Positions 17,354 to 25,747 of a stretch of DNA of 64,000 bases are shown piece by piece. The stretch is from Jannaschia pagri. Lineage in GTDB: Bacteria; Pseudomonadota; Alphaproteobacteria; Rhodobacterales; Rhodobacteraceae. Position 1 is the stretch's first letter. Each line of letters begins with the position of its first letter. A program made the translations under genes and the position numbers. The DNA lies in the NCBI RefSeq assembly GCF_019655435.1, contig NZ_BPFH01000006.1:62001-126000 (forward strand), read 5' to 3'. The notes beneath the pieces were generated by a model. The model saw only the letters and a program-made list of their open reading frames with translations, was not told where the DNA came from and did no database searches.

Positions 17354-18195
17354 TGGACGCCATTCACTCAAAGGTCGTTGAGATCGCGGGCATCCCTGTG
17401 GGCGCCCACCATCCCGTCGCCTTGATCACTGGCCCCTGCCAGTTGGAAAGCCTGGACCACGCCCGTATGATGGCCGAGCGGATCGCCGAGGCCTGCGCCC
17501 TGACGGGCACGCGCTTTGTCTTCAAGGCGAGTTACGACAAGGCCAACCGGTCGTCCCTTGATGCGACCCGGGGATTGGGGATGGAGGAGGGCCTGCGTGT
17601 TCTGGACCTGATCCGGTCCGAATTTGGTTGCCCGATCCTGACCGATGTCCACGACCCCAGCCAATGCGCCCCAGCGGGTGAGGTTTGCGATGTCCTGCAA
17701 ATCCCGGCGTTCTTGTGTCGTCAGACGGATTTGCTGTTGGCCGCTGGTCGGACCGGACGGGTCATCAACATCAAAAAGGGACAGTTCTTAGCGCCTTGGG
17801 ATATGAGCCATGTGGCCGCCAAAGTGGTGAGCACTGGGAACGAAAACATCCTGCTCTGTGAACGGGGGACCTCCTTCGGGTACAACACGCTGGTCAGTGA
17901 CTTCCGTGGTTTGCCGACCATGGAGGCGATGGGCTACCCGGTGGTTTTCGATGCGACCCATTCGGTTCAGCAACCCGGAGGGCAGGGGGCGAGTTCAGGG
18001 GGGCAGCGACAGTTCGCGCCGGTTCTAGCTCGTGCTGCCTGCGCCGTCGGGGTGAGCGCTTTGTTCATAGAGACCCATCAGGACCCCGATAGCGCGCCCT
18101 CCGATGGGCCCAATATGATCCCCGTCGACCAGATGGCGGGTCTCATTTCGGAACTGCGGGCCTTCGATGACCTGCGCAAGAAGGCTTTTCGGTGA
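17353..18195 (+). CDS. kdsA: 3-deoxy-8-phosphooctulonate synthase (Kdo-8-P synthase)
   Basis: A 280-residue enzyme that condenses arabinose-5-phosphate with phosphoenolpyruvate. Family segments include ITGPCQLES (residues 25-33), [12 protein letters not shown] near 57-68, the [20 protein letters not shown] segment near 200-219, and the [18 protein letters not shown] segment near 238-255. The start is GTG, sharing its first base with the end of the kdsB stop, with AGGAG seven bases upstream. The stop codon is part of the first of three consecutive hairpins. Confidence 0.96.
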   Translation: MDAIHSKVVEIAGIPVGAHHPVALITGPCQLESLDHARMMAERIAEACALTGTRFVFKASYDKANRSSLDATRGLGMEEGLRVLDLIRSEFGCPILTDVHDPSQCAPAGEVCDVLQIPAFLCRQTDLLLAAGRTGRVINIKKGQFLAPWDMSHVAAKVVSTGNENILLCERGTSFGYNTLVSDFRGLPTMEAMGYPVVFDATHSVQQPGGQGASSGGQRQFAPVLARAACAVGVSALFIETHQDPDSAPSDGPNMIPVDQMAGLISELRAFDDLRKKAFR

Positions 18196-18253
18196 AAAGC
18201 CTTCCCGAAGTTTTCAGTGAAAACTTCCGAAAGATCCTTCCGCGAAGGATCTT
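18181..18253 (+). terminator. Triple tandem hairpin at the kdsA 3' end
   Basis: Three perfect stem-loops follow one another: stems of 10 bp (18181-18203, loop GGT), 9 bp (18207-18227, loop AGT) and 10 bp (18231-18253, loop CGC). All three have TTC before and GAA after a three-base loop, while the outer stem sequences differ. The kdsA stop codon (18193-18195) lies at the loop and right arm of the first hairpin. There is no long T tract. It separates the Kdo operon from the dedA gene. Confidence 0.75.
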
Positions 18254-18277
18254 GGCCCCAGCCCAAAGGAGGTACGG

Positions 18278-18877
18278 ATGTTCGAGTGGATCACGGATCT
18301 GATCGCGCGTGGAGGATACCTGGCCTACGGGTGGTTGATGTTCGTCGAGACGGTGTTCCCGCCAATTCCCTCCGAAGTCCTGGTGCCCTTGGCGGGGTTC
18401 CTCGCCGCCGAAGGAACCTTTCGCTTGATCCCCGTCATCGCGGTCGGAACCTTCGGCTCTACGCTTGGGGCGGTCTTTTGGTATTGGGTGGGCCTCCGCG
18501 TGGGCGAACGACGCTTGCGGAAGCTCGCCGGTAAATATGGACGCTGGTTCACCGTGTCCCCCGAGGATGTGGACAAGACCGGCAAATGGTTTCGCAAGCG
18601 CGGGCTTTGGGCGGTGTTCCTGGCGCGCATGTTGCCGGGGCCCCGCTCCATGATCTCGGTTCCGGCGGGGGTGGCGCGGATGACCTTTCTGCCGTTCCTG
18701 GTGGCAACGACGGCGGGAACGGCGCTGTGGATCAGCTTCCTTGCGATCCTCGGCTATGTCTTGCAGGCCCAGTATGATCGGATCGCGGACTACCTCGACC
18801 CCATCCTCTACGCGATGGTGGCACTGGGCCTTGGGTACTACGTCTGGCGACTCATCCGGCAGATGTCAGCGCGGTAG
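18278..18877 (+). CDS. DedA family membrane protein
   Basis: A 199-residue inner-membrane protein of the DedA/VTT family. The family motif region ETVFPPIPSEVLVPLAGFLA lies near residues 22-41, and the second conserved segment, FLARMLPGPRSMISVPAGVARM near 113-134, carries the arginines typical of the family. DedA proteins are linked to membrane lipid flipping and proton-motive-force homeostasis. A clear AAAGGAGG ribosome-binding site precedes the ATG. The 3' end overlaps the convergent AlkB-type gene by 12 bp. Confidence 0.92.
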   Translation: MFEWITDLIARGGYLAYGWLMFVETVFPPIPSEVLVPLAGFLAAEGTFRLIPVIAVGTFGSTLGAVFWYWVGLRVGERRLRKLAGKYGRWFTVSPEDVDKTGKWFRKRGLWAVFLARMLPGPRSMISVPAGVARMTFLPFLVATTAGTALWISFLAILGYVLQAQYDRIADYLDPILYAMVALGLGYYVWRLIRQMSAR

Positions 18878-20011
18878 CGGGTTGGTGCCCTGCTTGTACG
18901 GGGTCCAATCCTCGATGTCGGGATACCATGTCCGGCGCCAGGCCCTGACGCGTGGGTTCATCATCCGGCGCCATAGGGGCGGAATCATCGCCGCCGCCGT
19001 CATCACCGGATAGCCCGCAGGCAGCTGTGGTGCCTCATCCGCCGAATAGGTCTGCAACAGCGGGAACGGTCGGTCAGGTTTGTAGTGGTGATCGGAGTGC
19101 CGCTGCAGATTGATCAGCAGCCAGTTCGAGGCCTTTTGGGCCGAGTTCCAAGAATGGTGGGGGCGCACGGGTTCGTACTTTCCGTCGCCCAGGTGGCGCC
19201 GCGTCAGCCCATAGTGTTCCACGTAGTTGACCAGTTCCAATTGCCAGATCGCGACCCCGGCTTGCACCAGGAACAGAGCCAGCCCCAGGCCCCCGCCCAG
19301 GCCGAAGGCCAACGCCAGAAACACAAACTGCAATGCCCAATAGCGCCAGAAGGGGTTGGACCGGTGCCACCGGGACAGGCCTTTGCGCGCCAACATTGCG
19401 CCTTCTGCCGCCCAGGCGGAATGCCAGCATTGCCGCAAGACACGGGGATAGAAGCGGTGAAAGCCTTCATTGTATCGCGCCGTGACCGGGTCGCGGGGCG
19501 TTGCCACGTACCGGTGATGGACGAGAAGGTGTTCAGACCGGAAGTGAGAGTAGAGCACCATCGCCAGCAGGATATCGGCCAACCACCGGTCCAGGCGGGG
19601 TTTTTGGTGCATCAGTTCATGGGAATAGTTGATGCCAATCGTTCCGCAAATGACGCCCACGCCGAAGAACAGCCCAAGGGCTTCCCACCCGCCGAGGTGA
19701 TCCGCGCGGGGGACGTACCAAATCAGAGAAAAGAGCGTCGCGGCTTGGATGGGCGCCCACATCAGCGTAATCGCCCGGTACCAGCCGAGCCCGGAGCGAT
19801 CCATCAGAGGGTCGGCGTTCCCCTCCTCCAACCCAGCGGCAGCATCCAGGACCGCATAGGCCGCCCAAGCGTAGACGGGGACGGCCAGCACCCACCACCC
19901 GCCAAGAACCGCACTGGTCCAAATCACCGGGACCATGGTCAACGACGACCAGAACGGCAACGCCCGAAGCGGGTTGCGGATCTTTTGATCTGGAACAGCG
20001 TGGATCGACAT
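18866..20011 (-). CDS. alkB: AlkB-type alkane 1-monooxygenase (membrane di-iron hydroxylase)
   Basis: A 381-residue integral-membrane non-haem di-iron enzyme that hydroxylates the terminal carbon of n-alkanes. All diagnostic histidine motifs are present: HELMH (131-135), HLLVHHRYVATPRDP (161-175), the NYVEHYGLTR motif near 268, and LQRHSDHHYKP near 312-322. About six hydrophobic segments flank them. Rubredoxin and rubredoxin reductase, the usual electron donors, are not encoded nearby, nor is a regulator. The gene stands alone between dedA and mutY. Substrate chain length cannot be told from the sequence. Confidence 0.93.
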   Translation of the reverse strand: MSIHAVPDQKIRNPLRALPFWSSLTMVPVIWTSAVLGGWWVLAVPVYAWAAYAVLDAAAGLEEGNADPLMDRSGLGWYRAITLMWAPIQAATLFSLIWYVPRADHLGGWEALGLFFGVGVICGTIGINYSHELMHQKPRLDRWLADILLAMVLYSHFRSEHLLVHHRYVATPRDPVTARYNEGFHRFYPRVLRQCWHSAWAAEGAMLARKGLSRWHRSNPFWRYWALQFVFLALAFGLGGGLGLALFLVQAGVAIWQLELVNYVEHYGLTRRHLGDGKYEPVRPHHSWNSAQKASNWLLINLQRHSDHHYKPDRPFPLLQTYSADEAPQLPAGYPVMTAAAMIPPLWRRMMNPRVRAWRRTWYPDIEDWTPYKQGTNPLPR

Positions 20012-20068
20012 GGGCGCGGCCTACTCGATGAGCGTTAACAGACGTCTAGCAAAGCCTGCCCGCCGCGC

Positions 20069-21106
20069 TCAATCTCGGCCAGTGCGACCTTGCGTCACCA
20101 GCTTGTGCGCCTTGCGGAACACGGTGGGCAGGGTCTTGGGGTCTAGCGGAGCGAAGGCCCCCCGTGACGGTGGACCCGGCGCATCGGCCTGCATCACCCG
20201 CAGTATCAGGTGAAAATGGGTGAATGTGTGGCGCACCTCACCCGCATCGCGCCAATCGGCCAGGGCAGGGGGGGCCGGGGTCGGTGCCTCGCCCCAGTCC
20301 GAGGTCGGAAAGGCCAACATGCCCCCAAGCAGACCCTTGTCCGGGCGCTGTTCCAGCAGCCAGTCGTCACCCCTTTGCGCCAAGTAGAGATAGCCGCGGC
20401 GCACGGGCTTGGCCTTTTTTGGGGCCTTGCGCGGCAAGGTCTCTGCGACGCCGGCCTCGCGCGCGGCGCAGGGGCTGCGCCAGGGGCATAACATGCAACT
20501 GGGGTTCCTCGGCGTGCAAATGGTGGCGCCCAGGTCCATCACAGCCTGGGCGTAATCCCCGGGGCGCTCAATCGGGGTCAAAGTCTCCGCCGCTTGGCGA
20601 ATGGCGGGTTTCGCGTCCGGCAGAGGCGTTTCAATCAGCCGGAGCCGAGACATCACCCGTTCCACGTTTCCATCGACCACGGCGGCGGGGCGGTCAAAGG
20701 CGATGGCTGCGACGGCTGCTGCCGTATAGGGCCCGATTCCCGGCAGCTTCAAAAGCTCCGCCTCCGTGTCCGGGAAGCGACCGTCCAACTCCTCCGCCAC
20801 GACGCGCGCGCATCTGAGCAGGTTCCGCGCCCGCGCGTAATACCCAAGGCCAGCCCAAGCGCCCATGACCTCGGCGTCTTCGGCAGCGGCCAGATCCTCC
20901 ACCCGTGGCCACCGGTTCGTGAAACGCACGAAGTAATCGCGGACAGCGGCGACGGTGGTCTGCTGCAACATGATCTCTGACAGCCAGATTCGATAGGGGT
21001 CCGGTCGCTGGCCCCGGGCGCGATCAGCCGGTCCCACGCGCCATGGCATCACACGGGCATTGTCGTCATACCAATCCAACAGTACCTGTGCCAAACCTTC
21101 ACGCAT
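20069..21106 (-). CDS. mutY: A/G-specific adenine glycosylase
   Basis: A 345-residue base-excision repair glycosylase that removes adenine mispaired with 8-oxoguanine. It shows the helix-hairpin-helix LPGIGPYTAAAVAAI with the following VVDGNVERV catalytic Asp, and a 4Fe-4S cluster motif C-x6-C-x2-C-x5-C (CTPRNPSCMLCPWRSPC). A C-terminal NUDIX-like domain recognises 8-oxoG. The start at 21106 is chosen because the enzyme domain begins there and a G-rich ribosome-binding site lies upstream; the longer frame reads antisense into the divergent DUF721 gene. Confidence 0.95.
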   Translation of the reverse strand: MREGLAQVLLDWYDDNARVMPWRVGPADRARGQRPDPYRIWLSEIMLQQTTVAAVRDYFVRFTNRWPRVEDLAAAEDAEVMGAWAGLGYYARARNLLRCARVVAEELDGRFPDTEAELLKLPGIGPYTAAAVAAIAFDRPAAVVDGNVERVMSRLRLIETPLPDAKPAIRQAAETLTPIERPGDYAQAVMDLGATICTPRNPSCMLCPWRSPCAAREAGVAETLPRKAPKKAKPVRRGYLYLAQRGDDWLLEQRPDKGLLGGMLAFPTSDWGEAPTPAPPALADWRDAGEVRHTFTHFHLILRVMQADAPGPPSRGAFAPLDPKTLPTVFRKAHKLVTQGRTGRD

Positions 21107-21179
21107 CCGTGACCCCCCGTGACGTTCCAAGTGAGCCTGCGTGATGTAGGCTTTGGCAGCCCCAGGAGAAAGCCCCGAC

Positions 21180-21677
21180 GTGTCAGCCCCCCGCAAAGGT
21201 TCGCGCCGTGTATCGGCTCTGATCGACCGTGACATCAAACGGTTGAGCGAAAGCCGTGGGTTTTCCGAATCCCGTCTTTTGACCCATTGGGCCGAGATCG
21301 TCGGCACGGACACGGCTGCAATCTGTCGCCCGGTCAAGGTCGGCTATCCCAGGGGCGGTTTCGGCGCAGTTTTGACTGTTTTGACCACTGGCGCCCAGGC
21401 ACAGATGCTACAGATGCAGGTGCCGCGCCTCTTGGAACGGGTGAACGCTTGCTATGGCTATAAGGCCATCAGCCGGATCACCATTACCCAGACCGCCCCA
21501 ACCGGATTTGCCGAAGGGCAGGCGCAGTTCGCAGCCCGCCCAAAGGCCAAACATACCCCGCCCTCGCCCGAGGTTCTGGCCGAAGCACGCGCAACAACTG
21601 GCGCCGTGGGGGACGAGGGGTTGCGCCAGTCGCTTGAACGCCTGGCCGCAAACATCATATCGAAGCAACGCCCATGA
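21180..21677 (+). CDS. DUF721 (DciA-like) protein
   Basis: A 165-residue DUF721 protein. The conserved region covers about residues 8-90, with the HWAEIVG segment near 34-40. DUF721 includes DciA, a helicase loader or activator in bacteria lacking DnaC. A GTG at 21180 is chosen because AGGAGA lies about nine bases upstream; a TTG at 21153 is an alternative start. It is divergent from mutY and ends 17 bp before the DsbA-like gene. Confidence 0.8.
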   Translation: MSAPRKGSRRVSALIDRDIKRLSESRGFSESRLLTHWAEIVGTDTAAICRPVKVGYPRGGFGAVLTVLTTGAQAQMLQMQVPRLLERVNACYGYKAISRITITQTAPTGFAEGQAQFAARPKAKHTPPSPEVLAEARATTGAVGDEGLRQSLERLAANIISKQRP

Positions 21678-21694
21678 TCATTCGGGAGAATTCC

Positions 21695-22315
21695 ATGCTG
21701 AGCCGCCGTCACCTCTTGTCTCTTCTTGCCGCAGGCACCGCCATGGGGGGCGCCGCTGGTCTGACGACGGGGGTCGCCCACGCCCAGGCTGCCATCCCGG
21801 ACATTACGCTGGGGGATCCCTCCGCGCCGGTCACGGTGGTTGAGTACGCAAGCTACACCTGCCCCCACTGCGCCGAATTCCACTCGGACACGTTCAAGGA
21901 CTTCAAGGCGGAGTATATCGATACCGGTAAGGTGCACTTCATCTATCGTGAGGTGTTCTTCGACCGCTACGGTCTCTGGGCGGCGATGATTGCGCGGTGC
22001 GCCGGGCCGGAAAACTACTTTGGGATTGCCGATCTGATCTATGCCGGTCAGGGCGATTGGGCGCGTCAGGGCGATCCCGCCGCCGTGGCCGACAGCCTCA
22101 AGCGGATTGGCTTGCAAGCCGGCCTGAGCCAGGGCCAGGTCGACGCGTGTCTGCAAGACGCCGCCATGGCCGAGGGTCTCTATGGTTGGTACCAAGAGAA
22201 CGCGACCCGCGATGGCGTCCGCTCGACCCCATCTTTCCTGATCAATGGCGACATGCACTCGGGCAATATGAACCTGTCGCAGATTGGCCAGTTGGTGGAC
22301 GAAGCCAGCAGCTAA
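21695..22315 (+). CDS. DsbA family thiol:disulfide oxidoreductase, exported
   Basis: A 206-residue protein with an N-terminal export signal (SRRHLLSLLAAG, then an Ala-rich stretch to about residue 32) and a thioredoxin fold with the active site CPHC near 57-60 (EYASYTCPHCAEFH). The cis-proline loop is the STPSFLIN segment near 180. It probably catalyses disulphide formation in the periplasm. An ATG seven codons earlier, at 21674, is possible, but GGGAGA lies directly before 21695. It is probably co-transcribed with the DUF721 gene. Confidence 0.92.
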   Translation: MLSRRHLLSLLAAGTAMGGAAGLTTGVAHAQAAIPDITLGDPSAPVTVVEYASYTCPHCAEFHSDTFKDFKAEYIDTGKVHFIYREVFFDRYGLWAAMIARCAGPENYFGIADLIYAGQGDWARQGDPAAVADSLKRIGLQAGLSQGQVDACLQDAAMAEGLYGWYQENATRDGVRSTPSFLINGDMHSGNMNLSQIGQLVDEASS

Positions 22316-22328
22316 GGCGGATGCGCGT

Positions 22329-22354
22329 CCTCCCTTCCCGCAGGGTGAGGGAGG
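22329..22354. terminator. Possible terminator hairpin between dsbA-like gene and lpxK
   Basis: An imperfect stem-loop with arms CCTCCCT (22329-22335) and AGGGAGG (22348-22354) lies between two convergent genes. It is GC-rich and has no T tract. A second short GGCGC repeat follows. Confidence 0.4.
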
Positions 22355-22382
22355 CGCCGTTCGGGGCGCGCCCTCGTGCGCC

Positions 22383-23351
22383 CTACAGGCCGATGCGGTC
22401 CAGCGCGGCGTCCAGGGGCGCTAAGTCCTCAATCTCTAAGCGGACGGGCAGGGTCATGACCCTGCCTCGCAGCGCCGGGGGCAGGCGGACAGCATCTTTC
22501 TCCGTCGTCACCGGTTGGGCCGACAGCTTGGCGGCACGCTCCCCCAGACGTCGCAGAAGGGTGGGGGTCAGGGGTTGATGGTCCGCCAGAGACTCCGTCC
22601 CTCGCAGGTCCACCCCCAGGCCGCGCAGGGTTTCAAAGAACTTCTCCGGTCGTCCGATACCTGCGAAGGCAAAGACCGGCAGCCCTTCCCAAGGCATGCC
22701 GGTGGCCAGCGGCAGTAGTTTGCCACGGAGTCGCGTGGGCGGGGTGGGCAGGTGCAAGCCTTCCTGATCCTCGTCTGGTCCGATGGACAGGGTCAGATTC
22801 GCCCGTGCCAAACCCGTCTCCACCGGCTCCCGCAGGGGACCCGCCGGGATGACCCGACCGTTTCCAAACCCGACGCCCGCATCCACGACCACAATCGATA
22901 GATCCTTGGTCAGCGCCGGGTTTTGGAAGCCATCATCCAATAGGATCGCCTGCGCCCCCGCCGACACAGCGGCCCGAGCGCCCGCCAATCGGTCCTTGGA
23001 CACCCAAGTCGGGGCAAAGGCAGCGAGCAACAGCGGCTCATCACCCACGTCTGTGGCGGTGTGGGTCAGCGCATCCACGCGCACCGGACCCGTAGCCGCC
23101 CCGCCATATCCGCGTGACACCACATGGGCGGCCACGCCCCTCTCCGCCAGCCGCTGGGCCAGGGCGATCACCGTCGGGGTCTTGCCGGTCCCCCCAGCCG
23201 TCAGGTTGCCGACGCAAATCACAGGCACGCCGACCGAGGCCCCGGGCCTTGCAACACGCCGCGCCGTTCCGGCCGCGTAGAGGCGCGACAGGGGCCAGAG
23301 CAGCGTCGAGATAAGGCCAGGCGGTCTGGTCCAAAAGTCGGGCGCTCGCAT
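22383..23351 (-). CDS. lpxK: Tetraacyldisaccharide 4'-kinase
   Basis: A 322-residue inner-membrane kinase that phosphorylates the 4' position of the lipid A precursor. It has an N-terminal membrane-associating helix near residues 12-32 and a Walker A loop in VGNLTAGGTGKTP near 50-62. The ILLDDGFQNPAL segment near 140-150 is a family signature. The ATG at 23351 shares one base with the waaA stop codon (TGATG), so the genes are translationally coupled. The longer open frame reads into waaA and is rejected. Confidence 0.95.
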   Translation of the reverse strand: MRAPDFWTRPPGLISTLLWPLSRLYAAGTARRVARPGASVGVPVICVGNLTAGGTGKTPTVIALAQRLAERGVAAHVVSRGYGGAATGPVRVDALTHTATDVGDEPLLLAAFAPTWVSKDRLAGARAAVSAGAQAILLDDGFQNPALTKDLSIVVVDAGVGFGNGRVIPAGPLREPVETGLARANLTLSIGPDEDQEGLHLPTPPTRLRGKLLPLATGMPWEGLPVFAFAGIGRPEKFFETLRGLGVDLRGTESLADHQPLTPTLLRRLGERAAKLSAQPVTTEKDAVRLPPALRGRVMTLPVRLEIEDLAPLDAALDRIGL

Positions 23352-24637
23352 CACTCGACGCCATCGAGCAGGGCGAACAGCAGGTCCATCGCCCGTTCCG
23401 TCACATCCGCACCGGAGGAACAGACCTCCCAAGCGGCATGGGCCATCTTGGCCGCCTCATCAGGCTCAAGGACATGGGCCAGTGTGGTGCCCAGATCGGC
23501 CCAATCCTGCACTTGGCGCGCGGCTGCCGCCTCGGTCAAACGCGCATAGATGTCGGCGAAATTCTTAACGTGAGGGCCATGCAGGATCGCACTGCCCAAG
23601 GCGGCGGGCTCAAAGGGGTTGTGCCCGCCCACGGGCACAAGCGACCCGCCCATGAAGCTGACGGGACATAGGCGATACCAAAGGCCCATCTCTCCAATGG
23701 TGTCGGCCACATAGATCTGGGTGTCGAGGGCGATGGGATCGTCCTTCGACCGCTGCGCCACCCGCCAGCCATCCAGCCGCAGGCCGCTGACGATTTCATC
23801 CGCCCGGTCCGGGTGCCGGGGCGCGATGATCAGCAGGAGCTTTTGCCAGGACCGCTGCGCATGGGCGTGGGCCTCTGCGGCGCCGACTTCCTCGCCCTCA
23901 TGGGTGGAAGCTGCCAGCCAGCAGGGCCGCCCGGCCAGAGCATTTGCCAGATCGACCCGCTCCGGTTCGTTATGCGGCAGCGCCTTGGAGCCTTCCTTCA
24001 GCGTGCCCGTCACCTCCAAGCGATCCGCTGGCAACCCCAGGCTCAGCAGGCGTTGGGCCGTGGTGTCGTCCTGGGCCTGCACGCGATCAATCTTGGCCAA
24101 GACCTGTCGCGCGGCCCCGCGCGCCCAGCGGGACCATTGCCCATGGGCCTCGCTGGTCATGCGGGCGTTGATCAGGGCCACGGGCAGGTCGCGCACCTTG
24201 GCCTCGTACAGGAGGGCGGGCCATATCTCCCCCTCGGCGAGGACCAGCACATTGGGCCGCCAATGGTCTAGGAAACGCCGGATCCAAGGGCGCACGTCCA
24301 GCGGGACGTATTGATGAATGGCGCGCGGTGGCAGCCGATTGGCCAGGACTTCGGCGCTGGTCACCGTGCCGGAGGTAATCAGGAACGACAGATCGGGCCG
24401 TTCGTCCCCCATGCGCCGGATCATCTCCAGCACCGAGACGCTTTCTCCAACGCTGGCCGCGTGCAGCCAAATAAGCGGACCGTTCGGCCGCGGCGCCGAG
24501 GCTATGCCCCGGCGTTCGTCCAGGCGCGCCGGATCCTCTTTTCCCGCAGCCAGACGCTCCGCCAACTTGCGGTCGGCGTAGCCCATGGCCCTGTTCGAGA
24601 ACAGCAGATAGGCCCCCAGGAGGAGCGAGCGCGCCAC
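23351..24637 (-). CDS. waaA: 3-deoxy-D-manno-octulosonic acid transferase
   Basis: A 428-residue GT30 glycosyltransferase that adds Kdo from CMP-Kdo to lipid IVA. An N-terminal membrane anchor is followed by LIWLHAASVGES near residues 55-66, with the catalytic-base region of the family, and VLAEGEIWPALL near 131-142. The C-terminal MGGSLVPVGGHNPFEPAALG region near 330-349 binds the nucleotide. It lies between the DUF4170 gene (5 bp apart) and lpxK (one shared base), the arrangement typical of this bacterial group. Its substrate is supplied by kdsD-kdsB-kdsA about 5 kb away. Confidence 0.95.
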   Translation of the reverse strand: MARSLLLGAYLLFSNRAMGYADRKLAERLAAGKEDPARLDERRGIASAPRPNGPLIWLHAASVGESVSVLEMIRRMGDERPDLSFLITSGTVTSAEVLANRLPPRAIHQYVPLDVRPWIRRFLDHWRPNVLVLAEGEIWPALLYEAKVRDLPVALINARMTSEAHGQWSRWARGAARQVLAKIDRVQAQDDTTAQRLLSLGLPADRLEVTGTLKEGSKALPHNEPERVDLANALAGRPCWLAASTHEGEEVGAAEAHAHAQRSWQKLLLIIAPRHPDRADEIVSGLRLDGWRVAQRSKDDPIALDTQIYVADTIGEMGLWYRLCPVSFMGGSLVPVGGHNPFEPAALGSAILHGPHVKNFADIYARLTEAAAARQVQDWADLGTTLAHVLEPDEAAKMAHAAWEVCSSGADVTERAMDLLFALLDGVE

Positions 24638-24642
24638 CGATG

Positions 24643-24885
24643 TCAGCCCAGCTCTTCGGTTGGCGAGGCGGGGCTTTCTTCGTCCCGCAGGCGGTGAATA
24701 TGGGCAATGAAATAACGCATATGCGCGTCGTCCACGGTCCGTTGGGCCGCGCCTTTCCAGGCGCTGTAGGCGCTGTCGTAGTCGGGATACATGCCGACGA
24801 TATCGATCTTTTCGACATCCGCGAACTTGGTCGAACTGGGGTTCACAAGCTCGCCGCCAAAGACGAGGTGCAGGCGCTGGACCAT
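24643..24885 (-). CDS. DUF4170 small protein
   Basis: An 80-residue cytoplasmic protein with the DUF4170 pattern: VFGGELVNPSSTKF near residues 8-21, then IVGMYPDYDSAYSAWKGAAQRTVDDAHMRYF. Members typically precede waaA in alphaproteobacteria, as here with a 5-bp gap, which suggests a link to LPS synthesis. The molecular function is not known. The acidic C-terminal tail is variable. Confidence 0.87.
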   Translation of the reverse strand: MVQRLHLVFGGELVNPSSTKFADVEKIDIVGMYPDYDSAYSAWKGAAQRTVDDAHMRYFIAHIHRLRDEESPASPTEELG

Positions 24886-24952
24886 GGAAATCTCCTGGAA
24901 GGGATGGGGTGGTTGAGTCGCGGCCCCCGTCTAGCGTCGGTTCGTCCGGCTG

Positions 24953-25747
24953 TCACGCAAGCCGCGCGATCAAGGCGCCTTGGACAGCCCGGGTGCCCGC
25001 GACGACGCCGTCAACCTGCGGATGCACATTATTAAAGCGCAGCGCGGCGCCTCGGCGGGTTTGGGCCAAACCGCCCGCCTCCTGCACCAGGAGCGCCCCT
25101 GCCGCGATATCCCATTCCCAGGCATTGCGCAGGGTGATCATCGCATCGAACCGCCCTTCGGCGGCCAGCGCCAGGCGAAAGGCCAGGGACGACACAAACC
25201 GTTGGGTCACCGGCGGGCGCCCACCTGTCCAATGTTGGTCCTGAAAGTTTGGCTTGGTGCCCAACACCTCCGCCCCGTCCAGGATGGTCCGGCCAGAGGG
25301 CGTGATGGGGGCGCCGTCGCGGGTGGCGCCCTGGCCCAGTGCCGCCGCATAGAGACGGTCCTTGATGGGAAGATAGACGGCTCCGGCAACGGGCCTGCCG
25401 TTTTCGACAATGGCCAGGGAATGGCTGAAGGTGTCCTCGCCTTTGATGAAGGCACGGGTCCCGTCGATGGGGTCCACGACAAACACCCGCTCCCGCGTCA
25501 GGCGATCCGGCGCATCCGGTGTTTCCTCGGACAGCCAACCGTACCCTGGGCGCGCGTCGCCAAGGCGTTGCCGCAGCATCCGGTCGATTTCCAGATCTGC
25601 GGCGGTCACGGGCCCCTGGTTGTCGGCCTTGTCCCAAACCTGCGGATCCCGCTTGAAATGATGGCGCGCAATCTCGCCTGCTGCGCGCGCCGCTTCCGTC
25701 AGAAGGCTCAGATCGTCGGTGTAGGAGACGCTATCAGCTGCCCGCAA
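24953..25747 (-). CDS. Inositol monophosphatase family, CysQ-like 3'(2'),5'-bisphosphate nucleotidase
   Basis: A 264-residue Mg-dependent phosphatase with the family signature VDPIDGTRAFIKG near residues 91-103, the WLSEE motif near 72-76 for metal binding, and the C-terminal AWEWDIAAGALLVQEAGG segment. Motifs fit the CysQ branch, which recycles 3'-phosphoadenosine 5'-phosphate, but inositol or histidinol phosphate cannot be excluded. It overlaps the 3' end of pmbA by 14 bp and follows it on the same strand. Confidence 0.85.
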   Translation of the reverse strand: MRAADSVSYTDDLSLLTEAARAAGEIARHHFKRDPQVWDKADNQGPVTAADLEIDRMLRQRLGDARPGYGWLSEETPDAPDRLTRERVFVVDPIDGTRAFIKGEDTFSHSLAIVENGRPVAGAVYLPIKDRLYAAALGQGATRDGAPITPSGRTILDGAEVLGTKPNFQDQHWTGGRPPVTQRFVSSLAFRLALAAEGRFDAMITLRNAWEWDIAAGALLVQEAGGLAQTRRGAALRFNNVHPQVDGVVAGTRAVQGALIARLA

